From the NCBI GenBank assembly GCA_903895995.1, contig CAITVX010000018.1, positions 58,838 to 122,837 on the forward strand: a stretch of 64,000 nt of DNA, in the 5' to 3' direction. Numbering within the stretch: the first letter of the stretch is position 1; each line of letters starts with the position of its first letter. Under the pieces are notes generated by a model. The model saw nothing but the letters and a program-made list of their open reading frames with translations, was not told the origin of the DNA and made no database searches. The DNA comes from an uncultured Actinomycetes bacterium. Its GTDB lineage: Bacteria > Actinomycetota > Actinomycetes > Nanopelagicales > Nanopelagicaceae. The position numbers were made by a program, and so were the translations under genes. Below are positions 49,989 to 59,704 of the stretch, in pieces.

Positions 49989-50900
49989 ATGAGCATGCCG
50001 CCACTTCCTAAAGGTTTAGGCAATCTTGGTGGGGCCTTTGATCTGGGATCCCTGCGGCAACCAGCGGTATCTATCGATCCTGATGACTTGGGATATGTTG
50101 TCACACAAGAGAATCTCATTGCCGAGCTCTTACCAGCATCACATGATGCGGTGGCGATCTTGCTCTGTTGGTCTCCACGAAGTGCGCAAGCACAATCTCT
50201 TATTCCAATGCTGCGTCAATTCAATCGTGATGATGAAACACCAGATGGAGAGCCAACCTGGATATTCGGAACTGTGAATGTTGACGCCCAGCCTGCAGTG
50301 GCAAAGGCTCTTCAAGTCCAGTCAGTTCCATTAGCGATTGCGATTATTCAAGAACAGTTAGTGCCACTCTTTGAATCAATTCCAGAGGCAGAACAAGTTC
50401 GTGCAGTTATTAATAAAGTCATTGAACTCGCGGCTCAGAAAGGCGTCGGTAGCGCAGCCGCTCCTGAGGCTTCGACTGAGCCTGCAATAGAGCCGGAAGA
50501 ACAATTGGCGATGTCAGCTCTTGAATCAGGTGATTTCTTCGCTGCCCAAGCGGCGTATAAGGCCTGGATCAATCGCGCTCCTGCTAATCAGATGGCAAAG
50601 CTGGGGCTGGCTCAAGTCGATCTCTTGATCCGTATCGATGGCCTTGATCTACTTCAAACGAGCTCAGATGCCGATGCTCACCCATCAGATCTAGATCTTC
50701 AGATTCGTGCAGCAGATTGTGAAATAGCACAGGGTGATTTCATCAGAGCATCAAACCGTTTAATTGTTGCAATTAAAGGCTCACAAGGTGATGATCGTAA
50801 AAGGCTTCGAGATCATTTACTAGTACTCTTTGAACTCGTAGATAGCAATGATCCATCCCTGCCAAAGGCACGCCAACAGTTAGCGAGTGCACTCTTCTAA
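49989..50900 (+). CDS. YbbN-like co-chaperone (thioredoxin fold plus TPR)
   Basis: A 303-residue protein: a thioredoxin-like domain (about residues 35-150) with CWSPRSAQAQ in place of a CxxC site, so not a redox enzyme, then a C-terminal tetratricopeptide part (YKAWINRAPANQMAKLGLAQ). This matches the YbbN/CnoX-type family, which in E. coli assists chaperones. One base overlaps the next gene. Confidence 0.85.
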   Translation: MSMPPLPKGLGNLGGAFDLGSLRQPAVSIDPDDLGYVVTQENLIAELLPASHDAVAILLCWSPRSAQAQSLIPMLRQFNRDDETPDGEPTWIFGTVNVDAQPAVAKALQVQSVPLAIAIIQEQLVPLFESIPEAEQVRAVINKVIELAAQKGVGSAAAPEASTEPAIEPEEQLAMSALESGDFFAAQAAYKAWINRAPANQMAKLGLAQVDLLIRIDGLDLLQTSSDADAHPSDLDLQIRAADCEIAQGDFIRASNRLIVAIKGSQGDDRKRLRDHLLVLFELVDSNDPSLPKARQQLASALF

Positions 50901-52105
50901 TGCTCATCATCTCAAAGAGCGAAGCTTTTTATACCAAAGCGCTCTTCTTTCTCTTTGGACTTGGCTCCATGATGATCGCACCAAGAACACCTGATATCAA
51001 AGCAAATTTGCATGTTAATAATGGAACCCTTGGAACTCTCATCTCACTTACCGCGATCGGTTCATTTACCGCATTTATGTACATGGGTCAGATAGTTCAT
51101 CTATTTGGCGTGCGAAAAGTTCTGACGATAGTGGCGACGACCCTCTTCTTGGCGATGGGGCTACAACCACATATTCATACTCCGTGGATCTTTGCTCTCA
51201 ACCAGGTGGTCAGCGGAGCTAGTTGGGCAGGTTTTCATATCTGTGCGAATACGCAGGCGCTACACCGCCAGAAACTCAGCGGAATTCCGATACTCCCTAA
51301 ATTGCATGGAACATGGACTGCTGGGGCACTTTCAACGGCAGTTATTGCAGTTGGAATTACTTCTCACGTCTCTTTGGCAAAACACATCGATATTGGTGTC
51401 ACTTTGGTCTGGTTGGCGACCCTCTTTGTTGCCTACAAACTTCGTGGCGTTCTTTTAGCAGGTTCACGTGAACATGCAGATGAAGAGTCAAAGGCGAGCG
51501 TTAAATCTATCTTGATCTATCTTCGTGAAGAGTGGATCATTGTTATAGCGATATCCATGGGAATTATGCTGGAGATGTCTACAAATGATTGGGCATCTCT
51601 CTTTACAAAAGAAGATATTAAAGCCTCTTCCTCTCTGAGCATTTTGCCATATATTGCCTTTGGCGCAGGAATGGTATTAGCTCGCTTCAATCTACATACC
51701 TTGTATAAGTCATTTACCGAAAGACAGCTGATTCGAACCACAGCAATCTTTGGTGGCGTCACATTTATGATTGGCATACAAGTTGCATCGCATATTGCCC
51801 CTCGCCACCATACTGCAGGCCTCATTGTCGCCATCTCTGCATACTTCTGCGGCGGCCTTGGTTCTTCCTTCATGTCCCCAGGTATTACAACTATTGCTAC
51901 GAGAAATTCCAGATTCCCATCAAGCTTTGTTGTCGCTCAAATGGCGCTAGTAAATACCACCTTATTCTTCACAGCGAAGATTGCGATTTCATGGGTTGCT
52001 CAGGCGACTTCGATTACAACGGCGCTGATGATCCCAGGCGTGATCTTCTTACTTACGTCAAGCTTTGCAAAGCTCGGAAGCGATACCTTGCACCCTACTG
52101 AGTGA
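50900..52105 (+). CDS. MFS transporter (YbjJ-like)
   Basis: A 401-residue 12-helix MFS protein. The first helices (APRTPDIKANLHVNNGTLGTL) and FHICANTQALHRQ resemble the YbjJ-type group of sugar-like MFS proteins. Substrate unknown. It follows the YbbN-like gene directly and converges with aceE at 52105/52106. Confidence 0.82.
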   Translation: MLIISKSEAFYTKALFFLFGLGSMMIAPRTPDIKANLHVNNGTLGTLISLTAIGSFTAFMYMGQIVHLFGVRKVLTIVATTLFLAMGLQPHIHTPWIFALNQVVSGASWAGFHICANTQALHRQKLSGIPILPKLHGTWTAGALSTAVIAVGITSHVSLAKHIDIGVTLVWLATLFVAYKLRGVLLAGSREHADEESKASVKSILIYLREEWIIVIAISMGIMLEMSTNDWASLFTKEDIKASSSLSILPYIAFGAGMVLARFNLHTLYKSFTERQLIRTTAIFGGVTFMIGIQVASHIAPRHHTAGLIVAISAYFCGGLGSSFMSPGITTIATRNSRFPSSFVVAQMALVNTTLFFTAKIAISWVAQATSITTALMIPGVIFLLTSSFAKLGSDTLHPTE

Positions 52106-54826
52106 TCAGCCAGAACCTTCGGTATTTCCAGCATCAGCTGCGCTCACATCATGAATGTTGTACTTATCCATCGCCTCACGTAAGACCTTAGCCTTCACAT
52201 CACCTTGCTCAACGAGTTGAGCAATCGCTGCGACCGTGATTGATTCTGCATCAACATTGAAGTGGCGACGTAGCGCTCCGCGCGTATCTGAGAGACCAAA
52301 GCCATCTGTTCCAAGTGAGTAGAACGGTTGCTTCACCCAAGGTTGAATCTGATCTTGGACTGCACGCATGAAATCGCTAACAGCAACGACAGGTCCATCG
52401 TGGCCAGCGAGTTTCTTGGTGATGTAGGCAGTGTGACGATCATCAGGGTTGAGCAGATTGCGGCGATCAACTGCAAGTCCATCTCGGCGAAGTTCGTTCC
52501 ATGAGGTGACAGACCAGACATTGGCGCTGATGCCCCATTCCTCTTGGAGTTTTTCTTGCGCTGCAAGTGCCCACTGCATAGAGATTCCTGATGCAAGAAG
52601 CTGAACAGTGCGCTTCTTCCCGCCCTTTGCAGGGGAGTAGAGGTAGATACCCTTGAGAAGTCCATCTACATCAAGGTCTTTAGGTTCTGCGGGTTGCAGA
52701 ATTGGCTCGTTATAAACGGTGAGATAGTAATAAATATTTTCACTCTGCTCGCCATACATACGGCGCAATCCATCTTTGAAGATCTGCCCAACTTCGAAGG
52801 CGAATGCAGGATCATAGGCAACTACTGCAGGGTTTGTTGCTGCGAGAAGATGAGAATGTCCATCTTCATGTTGTAGGCCTTCACCATTGAGCGTGGTGCG
52901 GCCAGCTGTTGCGCCAAGTACAAAACCACGAGTCATTTGATCTGCAGCGGCCCAGAATGCATCGCCGGTACGCTGGAAACCAAACATTGAATAGAAGATA
53001 TAGATAGGAATCATTGGCTCATCGTGTGTTGAATACGATGTACCGACCGCTGTGAATGAAGCGACCGACCCAGCCTCGTTAATACCTTCGTGCAAGATCA
53101 CACCAGATGTTGACTCCTTATAGGAGAGCATCAATTCACGGTCAACAGATGTGTAGGTCTGGCCAAGTGGTGAGTAGATCTTTAAAGTTGGGAAGAGTGA
53201 ATCCATACCAAAGGTGCGAGCCTCATCAGGAATGATTGGTACAAAGCGTGGGCCGATGCCCTCTGCTTTAACGAGATCCTTGAAGAGACGGACAAATGCC
53301 ATCGTTGTAGCAACGCCTTGATGGCCAGATCCACGCTTGGCAGAGTCATAAGCTTTCTCATCAGGCATTGGGAGCGGGCGAGATTCTTTGCGACGCGATG
53401 GAATAGATCCACCAAGTGCATTGCGACGCTCCATCATGTATTTAAATTCAGGAGAATCTTCGGCTGGGCGGTAATACGGAGGCAACTTCGCATCGATTGA
53501 TTCATCCGCAAGAGGAATGTTGAGACGATTTTTAAAAGTAACAAGATCTTCTACTGTCATCTTCTTCATCTGGTGGGTCGAGTTGCGAGCCTCAAAGGAT
53601 GAACCGAGAGTCCAACCCTTAACTGTCTTTGCAAGAATGACTGTAGGACGGCCGTTCTGTGAAGTAGCTGACTTATAAGCAGCATAGAGCTTGCGATAGT
53701 CGTGGCCACCGCGTTGAAGGGCCCAGATCTCATCATCGGTCATATGTGCAACGAGTGCAGCACAACGAGGATCGCGACCAAAGAAGTGCTCACGAACATA
53801 TGCGCCAGATTCACCCTTATAGGTCTGGAAATCTCCATCTGGAGTTTCATTCATTAATTCAACGAGTGCGCCATCGCGATCTGCAGCAAGGAGTACATCC
53901 CAACCGCGGCCCCATACAACTTTGATAACATTCCAACCAGCACCGCCGAAGATTGATTCGAGTTCTTGGATGATCTTGCTGTTACCACGGACTGGACCAT
54001 CAAGGCGTTGCAAGTTGCAGTTAATAACAAAGGTGAGGTTATCTAGACCTTCGCGTGCAGCAATACCGATTGCGCCCAATGATTCAGGTTCATCAGTTTC
54101 ACCATCGCCAAGGAATGCCCAGACATGTTGCTGAGAAGTATCTTTAATACCTCGACCTTGCAAGTAACGGTTGAAGCGAGCTTGATAGATCGCATTGATC
54201 GGACCTAGTCCCATGGAGACTGTTGGGAACTCCCAGAAATCTGGCATCAAACGTGGATGCGGATAAGAAGAAAGTCCTCCACCTGCATGTGAAACTTCTT
54301 GACGGAATCCATCCATCTGATGTTCGGTAAAACGTCCTTCTACAAATGCACGTGCATACATTCCTGGGCTCGCATGTCCCTGGAAGAAGATTTGATCCCC
54401 ACCACCTGGGTGATTCTTTCCCTTAAAGAAATGGTTGAAGCCAACTTCATAGAGTGAAGCAGAAGAGGCAAAGGTTGAGATATGTCCACCTACGCCAACA
54501 CCTGGACGCTGTGCACGGTGAACCATCACTGCGGCATTCCAACGAACAAATGCGCGGATTCGACGTTCCATCGCTTCATCACCAGGGAAGTTAGGTTCAT
54601 CTGCTGATGGAATTGTGTTGATGTAATCAGTGGTGCGAAGGCCTGACATCCCTACATTTTTTTCGTGAGCCCTGCGCATGATTTGAAGAGCGATGTAGCG
54701 AGCACGTACCGGACCTGCGCTCTTCAGTAGAGCATCGAAGGATTCCTGCCATTCAGCGGTCTCATTCGGATCTGTGTCCACGAGCTGATCGATAAAGTGG
54801 TCAGGGGCGTCGAATTGTGAACTCAT
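52106..54826 (-). CDS. aceE: Pyruvate dehydrogenase E1 component, homodimeric type
   Basis: A 906-residue thiamine-diphosphate E1 with the TPP motif [10 protein letters not shown]...N(C)N near residue 220, [18 protein letters not shown], and HEDGHSH in the second half. It decarboxylates pyruvate and loads the acetyl group on E2. Homodimeric AceE is the usual actinobacterial form. No E2 or E3 gene is adjacent, so those are elsewhere. Divergent from DUF3052. Confidence 0.96.
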   Translation of the reverse strand: MSSQFDAPDHFIDQLVDTDPNETAEWQESFDALLKSAGPVRARYIALQIMRRAHEKNVGMSGLRTTDYINTIPSADEPNFPGDEAMERRIRAFVRWNAAVMVHRAQRPGVGVGGHISTFASSASLYEVGFNHFFKGKNHPGGGDQIFFQGHASPGMYARAFVEGRFTEHQMDGFRQEVSHAGGGLSSYPHPRLMPDFWEFPTVSMGLGPINAIYQARFNRYLQGRGIKDTSQQHVWAFLGDGETDEPESLGAIGIAAREGLDNLTFVINCNLQRLDGPVRGNSKIIQELESIFGGAGWNVIKVVWGRGWDVLLAADRDGALVELMNETPDGDFQTYKGESGAYVREHFFGRDPRCAALVAHMTDDEIWALQRGGHDYRKLYAAYKSATSQNGRPTVILAKTVKGWTLGSSFEARNSTHQMKKMTVEDLVTFKNRLNIPLADESIDAKLPPYYRPAEDSPEFKYMMERRNALGGSIPSRRKESRPLPMPDEKAYDSAKRGSGHQGVATTMAFVRLFKDLVKAEGIGPRFVPIIPDEARTFGMDSLFPTLKIYSPLGQTYTSVDRELMLSYKESTSGVILHEGINEAGSVASFTAVGTSYSTHDEPMIPIYIFYSMFGFQRTGDAFWAAADQMTRGFVLGATAGRTTLNGEGLQHEDGHSHLLAATNPAVVAYDPAFAFEVGQIFKDGLRRMYGEQSENIYYYLTVYNEPILQPAEPKDLDVDGLLKGIYLYSPAKGGKKRTVQLLASGISMQWALAAQEKLQEEWGISANVWSVTSWNELRRDGLAVDRRNLLNPDDRHTAYITKKLAGHDGPVVAVSDFMRAVQDQIQPWVKQPFYSLGTDGFGLSDTRGALRRHFNVDAESITVAAIAQLVEQGDVKAKVLREAMDKYNIHDVSAADAGNTEGSG

Positions 54827-54896
54827 GGTCTTATCTTAAAGGTAAATATTCACCTCAAAATGTCCAGAATCGGCTCAGGCGAGGGGGCTCGAGGGC

Positions 54897-55346
54897 TTGC
54901 GCGATCGCTCGAATGAGAGTGGACTACGCCTTGTGAATTCAGCCGAGATAGCGAATCGCATGGGCATAGCCTCTGGGGAGCTCATCCTTGAGGTTGGAGT
55001 CGATGAGGATTGTGATCTAGATCTACGTCAGGCGATTGAGACCGCGAGTGGCTCCACTCTCCTTGGCGCGGATTCAGATGAAGTGGTCGATGCTGTCTTG
55101 CTTTGGTACCGCGATGGAGATGGAGATCTCGTCGATGAACTCATGGATGCTCTTACCTATTTGAGTGAGAGTGGTCCCATCTGGTTGCTCACCCCCAAGG
55201 TGGGGCAGGAGGGACATGTTGAAGCGGCAGATATTCAAGATGCAGCTCCAACTGCAGGTTTAACTCAGACTGTGTCATTCTTAGCCTCTGCCAATTGGAG
55301 TGCAACACGATTAGTTGCTCGTAAATCCAACCCATCTAAAAAGTAA
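54897..55346 (+). CDS. DUF3052 protein
   Basis: A 149-residue, acidic protein from TTG 54897. AEIANRMGIASGELILEVGVDEDCD and DAVLLWYRDGDGDLVDELMDALTYLSESGPIWLLTPK match the actinobacterial DUF3052 family, of unknown function. It precedes ahpE by 54 bases, the order often seen in actinobacteria next to aceE. Confidence 0.88.
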   Translation: MRDRSNESGLRLVNSAEIANRMGIASGELILEVGVDEDCDLDLRQAIETASGSTLLGADSDEVVDAVLLWYRDGDGDLVDELMDALTYLSESGPIWLLTPKVGQEGHVEAADIQDAAPTAGLTQTVSFLASANWSATRLVARKSNPSKK

Positions 55347-55400
55347 TCATCACTTCACACCACACCACACGACAATACATAGAGAAGAGATAAGAGAACG

Positions 55401-55859
55401 ATGTCTTTAACAATCGGTCAGGAAGCACCTAACTTCACATTAACTAATCAATTTGGCGAAGCCATTGAGCTTGCTTCTTTTAGAGGAAAGAAGAACGTTC
55501 TCGTACTCTTCTATCCATTCGCATTCTCTGGAATTTGCACCGGCGAACTCTGCACACTTCGCGATGACCTTGCTGCATATCAGAACGATGGAACCGAACT
55601 CCTCGCTATCTCGTGCGACCCAATGTATTCGTTGAAGGCATTCGCAGAGGCAGAGGGCTACAAGTTCAATCTCCTTGCAGATTTCTGGCCTCACGGTGCA
55701 ACCTCAAAGGCATACGGAGTCTTTAACGAAGATCGTGGATTCTCGATTCGTGGAAGCTTTATCGTCGATAAGGCAGGAATCTTGCGTTGGCAGGTCGTGA
55801 ACGGCCCAGGAGATGCGCGTAACGCTGCTGATTACAAGGCTGCGCTCGCTGCCCTCTAA
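55401..55859 (+). CDS. ahpE: AhpE-type peroxiredoxin
   Basis: A 152-residue peroxiredoxin. The active site is PFAFSGIC with peroxidatic C46, and an additional cysteine is five residues on (C51, GELCTLRD). The AhpE subgroup is usually one-cysteine at this site and is reduced by mycothiol/mycoredoxin. The C46-C51 spacing is like PrxQ/BCP, which forms an internal disulfide. It reduces peroxides and is cytosolic. A weak hairpin follows. Confidence 0.92.
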   Translation: MSLTIGQEAPNFTLTNQFGEAIELASFRGKKNVLVLFYPFAFSGICTGELCTLRDDLAAYQNDGTELLAISCDPMYSLKAFAEAEGYKFNLLADFWPHGATSKAYGVFNEDRGFSIRGSFIVDKAGILRWQVVNGPGDARNAADYKAALAAL

Positions 55860-55875
55860 GGCAATTTCATAATTT

Positions 55876-55900
55876 CCCGAGCTCACTAGTAGAGTTCGGG
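55876..55900 (+). terminator. Weak hairpin after ahpE
   Basis: A nine-pair stem (55876-55884 with 55892-55900, one G-T pair) with a seven-base loop lies 16 bases after the ahpE stop and before the tRNA gene. No T-run follows, so termination is only possible. Confidence 0.35.
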
Positions 55901-55939
55901 GCTCAAGCTTCTACACGCCACCGCGAATGAAGTTTGAAT

Positions 55940-56014
55940 GGGTGGTTAGCTCAGTGGTAGAGCGCCTCGTTTACACCGAGGATGTCGGGGGTTCGAAACC
56001 CTCACCGCCCACCA
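55940..56014 (+). tRNA. tRNA-Val (anticodon TAC)
   Basis: A complete cloverleaf of 75 bases with encoded CCA: acceptor GGGTGGT with ACCGCCC, D-arm GCTCAGTGGTAGAGC, anticodon stem CCTCG/CGAGG with loop TTTACAC (anticodon TAC), and T-arm GGGGGTTCGAAACCCTC. It decodes valine codons of the GTN box. It stands alone between ahpE and the minus-strand gene at 56028. Confidence 0.96.
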
Positions 56015-56027
56015 TAGGAATATTCTC

Positions 56028-56957
56028 TTACTTTCGACCAATCAGTGTCTCAAGTGTTGAAAAACCTGTCGTTCCGCCTTGGTTGTAATCCTTAAATAAG
56101 AGGGCAGACTGTTTATTGAAACTATCTGACTGCGTAATACTCGCTAGCACTTTTAATTGTGCCGTCACGATCATGTGATATTTCTTCGACATGGCTAGGG
56201 GATTATCTTGAACTCGAATCCCATACCAGCTCACACCTCCTGGATTTCTAAAGTCGGGGAAGTAGTGATCAATTGTTGTGGCCGCTTCTTTGATCAGTGA
56301 AGCAACATCGGCATCCTTTGTCACTCTCCAATAGTCATAAAGACCAAAGATGGCAAAGATATTTCCATTGATGACCTGCATCGGAGGGTTATTTCCCGCA
56401 TACTCTTCGAGCCAGAAATAGTTAGATCGATCCTGAAAGGTTACAAATCTCGCTGATGTCGGCAAATCTTTGTAAGAGATTCGATCTCTCAGGCAATTGA
56501 TGAACTCGTTCGCAAGGGTCAAGTATCTCTTCTCGTGAGTTGCTTCATAGAGACGGGTAGCAAAGCTTGCTGCAACACCTTGCGCCATCGCTGAATGCTG
56601 AACCACCATCTCGAATGCTTTCTTTGCTAGCGCAAGGTGGGCCGTCGCTCTCTTCTTATCGAGAGTGAACTGTTCAAGCTGCTCTAACCCAGTCAATGAG
56701 GTAAAGACTGGTTGGAAAACTTCCTTACCTCTCACATATGACTTTAAGTCAGGGAATGTGGAGTAGAACTTCTCATTCATCTGTAGCGGGCTAAGGGCAT
56801 ACCCATCTGCAGCGTTCTTGGAGAGGTTGTAGTTGTTTATGTGAGGCGAAGTTGGCCTTGTGAAGAGAGAGTACCCAGCAGAAATCACCACAACGGCGCT
56901 AAAGAGAACTACAAGAAATTTACCAGCTGGTTGAACACTCCCACGGTGGAGCTGCAC
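56028..56957 (-). CDS. Membrane-anchored D-glucuronyl C5-epimerase-like protein
   Basis: A 309-residue protein from GTG 56957: one N-terminal membrane helix (about residues 13-31), then an alpha-helical toroid-like domain. YFWLEEYAGNNPPMQVINGNIFAIFGLYDYWRVTKD and DFRNPGGVSWYGI match the C-terminal domain of D-glucuronyl C5-epimerases, which act on heparosan-type or alginate-like glycans. No glycan synthesis genes are near. Function is inferred from motif. The downstream neighbour on this strand is none; the SCO1 gene precedes it by 15 bases. Confidence 0.78.
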   Translation of the reverse strand: MQLHRGSVQPAGKFLVVLFSAVVVISAGYSLFTRPTSPHINNYNLSKNAADGYALSPLQMNEKFYSTFPDLKSYVRGKEVFQPVFTSLTGLEQLEQFTLDKKRATAHLALAKKAFEMVVQHSAMAQGVAASFATRLYEATHEKRYLTLANEFINCLRDRISYKDLPTSARFVTFQDRSNYFWLEEYAGNNPPMQVINGNIFAIFGLYDYWRVTKDADVASLIKEAATTIDHYFPDFRNPGGVSWYGIRVQDNPLAMSKKYHMIVTAQLKVLASITQSDSFNKQSALLFKDYNQGGTTGFSTLETLIGRK

Positions 56958-56972
56958 AAAAGTTCGGGCTTA

Positions 56973-57797
56973 CTAATTGTTGGCAAGTGTGACCTTTGTG
57001 CCTGTGATCGAACTTAAAGCCGAGAGGACAGCATCAGGTGTCCAGCTTGGTTCTTGTGGCTTTGCAAGGTTATTTAAACCATCTTCACTTAAATATGCTT
57101 TAAGTTTGGTTGGGATCGTTGCCTTCCCTACATTTGGATTTCCAAGGTCAAGCCACGCCCACGATTGTTGTGCATTGATAATGATGACGAGATCTGTATG
57201 GCCAACATCGTAAGTACTCTTCTTGCCCGTCTGCCAATCCACAGGCAATGCCTTCATCTCTTCTGCCGTGTAGTTAGTTTTTGAATAACTATTACCAAAG
57301 AAAGCCCATAGATTTTTTAGGCTGCTCTCTGACCCAGAAGCCAAAGTCCAGCTCGTGTCGGCAAAGTTCTTCTTATAGGCAGCCAAACGTTCTGGAGTAT
57401 CTCGGCCGCTATCTACTGAAATCTCAAGTACCTTGACTGAATCCTTCAATGGTGAAGCAGCGACTGCACCGCCAATATTTCGCATATTGATCGATGTCAT
57501 AGGACAAATTTCCTGACACGAGGTGAGGAAATCAGCAATCACAATAGTTTGACCCTTGAGAGAGTTAAGAGTGAAACTCTTTCCAGCGCTGTCAAAGAGT
57601 GGAAGATTCAGTACATCGGCAGGAACTGGGGCATTGAGCATCGTTCCACCGCCAGGGGCAGCTGCACCTTGTCCAACTGCAAGAGGTGAGGCAGAAGTGC
57701 TTGGCATGGATTTATGTGAAGCCCCACAGCTGGTCAAGAGAGCTATTGATAGAAAGGCAGCGCCCAACCGAATTGAAGTTCTCATGCTCATGTTCAA
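56973..57797 (-). CDS. SCO1/SenC-family copper chaperone lipoprotein
   Basis: A 274-residue lipoprotein: signal with lipobox LTSC (C24), a thioredoxin fold with the copper motif C94-x3-C98-P (SCQEICPM) and the distal histidine H200 in YDVGHTDLV. SCO1 proteins load copper into cytochrome c oxidase. No oxidase genes are in the window. Probably co-transcribed with the epimerase-like gene. Confidence 0.88.
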   Translation of the reverse strand: MNMSMRTSIRLGAAFLSIALLTSCGASHKSMPSTSASPLAVGQGAAAPGGGTMLNAPVPADVLNLPLFDSAGKSFTLNSLKGQTIVIADFLTSCQEICPMTSINMRNIGGAVAASPLKDSVKVLEISVDSGRDTPERLAAYKKNFADTSWTLASGSESSLKNLWAFFGNSYSKTNYTAEEMKALPVDWQTGKKSTYDVGHTDLVIIINAQQSWAWLDLGNPNVGKATIPTKLKAYLSEDGLNNLAKPQEPSWTPDAVLSALSSITGTKVTLANN

Positions 57798-57908
57798 AGG
57801 ATATGTCAGGATGTTGGAGTTATCTAGTTATTCCTCTAATATTTGAGGTGTAAAAGTTAGAAAAATACATATTCAATTGAACCCACCGGGGTCAAAGAGG
57901 AGCAACTC

Positions 57909-58634
57909 GTGAAGGCATCTGTAGCCCACCAGAACTTGCTCATAGATCTTCAAAAAATCGATACAACGATCATGGCATGCGGTGTAAAACTCAGTAATCT
58001 CCCAGAACACGAACAGATCAAGGCGATTCATAAGCGTCTTGAGGATTCTGCCATCGAGCTCAAGGTTGTCGAGACAGAGCTCGAAGATGTTTCGATTGAT
58101 CTGCGCCGTAGCGAGGTCGATGTTGAAGCCGTTACAGATCGTATGAAAAAGGATGAAGCCCGCCTCAACGCTGGCACAGCATCACCGAAAGAATTAGAAC
58201 AGACCCAGCATGAGCTTGCTACTTTGGCGAAGCGCAAGGCCGAACTTGAAGATGGCGAACTCGAAATCATGATGCGCCATGACTCGGTGAAGAAGCGCCT
58301 TGATGAACTTGCGAGTGATGAAGTTGGATTGAAGCAATTAGAACTCGAACTCAACGTTCGTCTTGAGAATGCAAAGACTGAGATCGGCGCCGATCTTGAG
58401 CGCGCTAAGTCTGATCGAGCATCACTTGTTCCTCAGATAGAGACAGCGCTTTATGAACTTTATGAAAAGGTACGTACTTCAGCCAATGGAGTAGGTGCTG
58501 CTTTATTAATTGGCAATAAGTGCGATGGATGCCATCTCGAGATCAATGCAATTGAGATTGAACGCATCAAGAGCCTTGCCACTGACGAACTCCTTCGCTG
58601 TGAAGAGTGCCGCCGCATATTGGTACGTATCTAA
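57909..58634 (+). CDS. Coiled-coil protein with C4 zinc ribbon
   Basis: A 241-residue protein from GTG 57909, with GAGGAG just upstream. A long coiled coil (residues 25-180) is followed by a zinc ribbon CDGCH...CEEC (residues about 203-235). Homologous to M. tuberculosis Rv2229c, whose role is unknown; possibly a ribosome- or RNA-linked factor. The stop overlaps the RNase HI gene by one base (TAATG), the same linkage as in Mycobacterium. Confidence 0.85.
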   Translation: MKASVAHQNLLIDLQKIDTTIMACGVKLSNLPEHEQIKAIHKRLEDSAIELKVVETELEDVSIDLRRSEVDVEAVTDRMKKDEARLNAGTASPKELEQTQHELATLAKRKAELEDGELEIMMRHDSVKKRLDELASDEVGLKQLELELNVRLENAKTEIGADLERAKSDRASLVPQIETALYELYEKVRTSANGVGAALLIGNKCDGCHLEINAIEIERIKSLATDELLRCEECRRILVRI

Positions 58635-59704
58635 TGGCCCGCCACTTTCAGATCACTGCCGATGGTGGTTCACGGGGAAATCCAGGACCCGCTGCTTATG
58701 GCGCTGTCGTTACTGAAGGTGGAAAGATTCTTGCCGAGCTTTATGCAACCATCGGTATCGCTTCAAATAACGTTGCAGAGTACTCAGGGCTTATCGCCGG
58801 GCTAGAACATGCTCACTCACTCGACTCTGAAGCAACGATTGATGTGAAGATGGATTCCAAGCTCGTTGTTGAGCAGATGTCTGGCCGCTGGCAGATTAAG
58901 CATCCCGATATGCGTGAGCTCGCTAAGAAGGCCCGCGAGATCCACCCGATGTCTCTCATTACCTTTAGTTGGATTCCACGTGATCAAAATTCGCATGCTG
59001 ATCGCCTCGCAAATAAGGCTCTCGATGGCGAGATTCAAGAAGATACATATGTGCAGAAGAACTTCCTGCACTCGCGCCTTATCTCCGATGAAGTTCCTAC
59101 AACTATCTACCTCATTCGCCATGGGGAGACTCCTCTTACTCCAGCACGTCGTTTCAGTGGTTCGGGTGGATCTAATCCCGGTCTAACCGAGAAAGGCCGT
59201 GAGCAAGCCCGCGCAGTGGGTGCAGTTTTAGCATCTCGCAATCCTGAAGTGCTTCTTGTCTCACCTATGCAGCGCACTCGCGATACTGCTGAAGAAATCT
59301 CCAAGCTTTTAAATCTTCAACCAGTCTTTGATGAAGATTGGATTGAAGCATCATTTGGGCATTGGGATGGGCTCACACCTGATGAAGTAGATGAGAAGTA
59401 CCCTGATGAATTTAAAGCATGGGTTTCCGATCCTTGGTTTGGCCAAGGCGGCGGAGAACCCTATGCAGCTGTTGCAGAGCGAGCGGGTATTGCACTCAAT
59501 AAAGTAGCTGCAGAGTTCCCGGGTAAGACTGTTGCCATTGTTACTCACAATGTTGTTGTGAAAGGTGCAGTCTGCGTTGCGCTACAAACTCCAGTAGAGA
59601 GCATCTACCACGTTGATATTGCGCCGTGCAGCATTACAACAATCAAGATCTGGCCATCAGATGGCTTGATTGCGCTGATGTCGATGTCAGAGAAGCCGTA
59701 CTAA
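58634..59704 (+). CDS. Bifunctional RNase HI / histidine phosphatase
   Basis: A 356-residue fusion from ATG 58634. Residues 1-130 are RNase HI with D10, E49, D74 and D123; residues 155-356 are a phosphoglycerate-mutase/CobC-type phosphatase with R162-H163-G-E165. This fusion is that of M. tuberculosis Rv2228c, which removes RNA from RNA/DNA hybrids and has acid phosphatase activity. Frame is open from 58607 but the start is at the coupled ATG. Convergent with ggt. Confidence 0.94.
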   Translation: MARHFQITADGGSRGNPGPAAYGAVVTEGGKILAELYATIGIASNNVAEYSGLIAGLEHAHSLDSEATIDVKMDSKLVVEQMSGRWQIKHPDMRELAKKAREIHPMSLITFSWIPRDQNSHADRLANKALDGEIQEDTYVQKNFLHSRLISDEVPTTIYLIRHGETPLTPARRFSGSGGSNPGLTEKGREQARAVGAVLASRNPEVLLVSPMQRTRDTAEEISKLLNLQPVFDEDWIEASFGHWDGLTPDEVDEKYPDEFKAWVSDPWFGQGGGEPYAAVAERAGIALNKVAAEFPGKTVAIVTHNVVVKGAVCVALQTPVESIYHVDIAPCSITTIKIWPSDGLIALMSMSEKPY

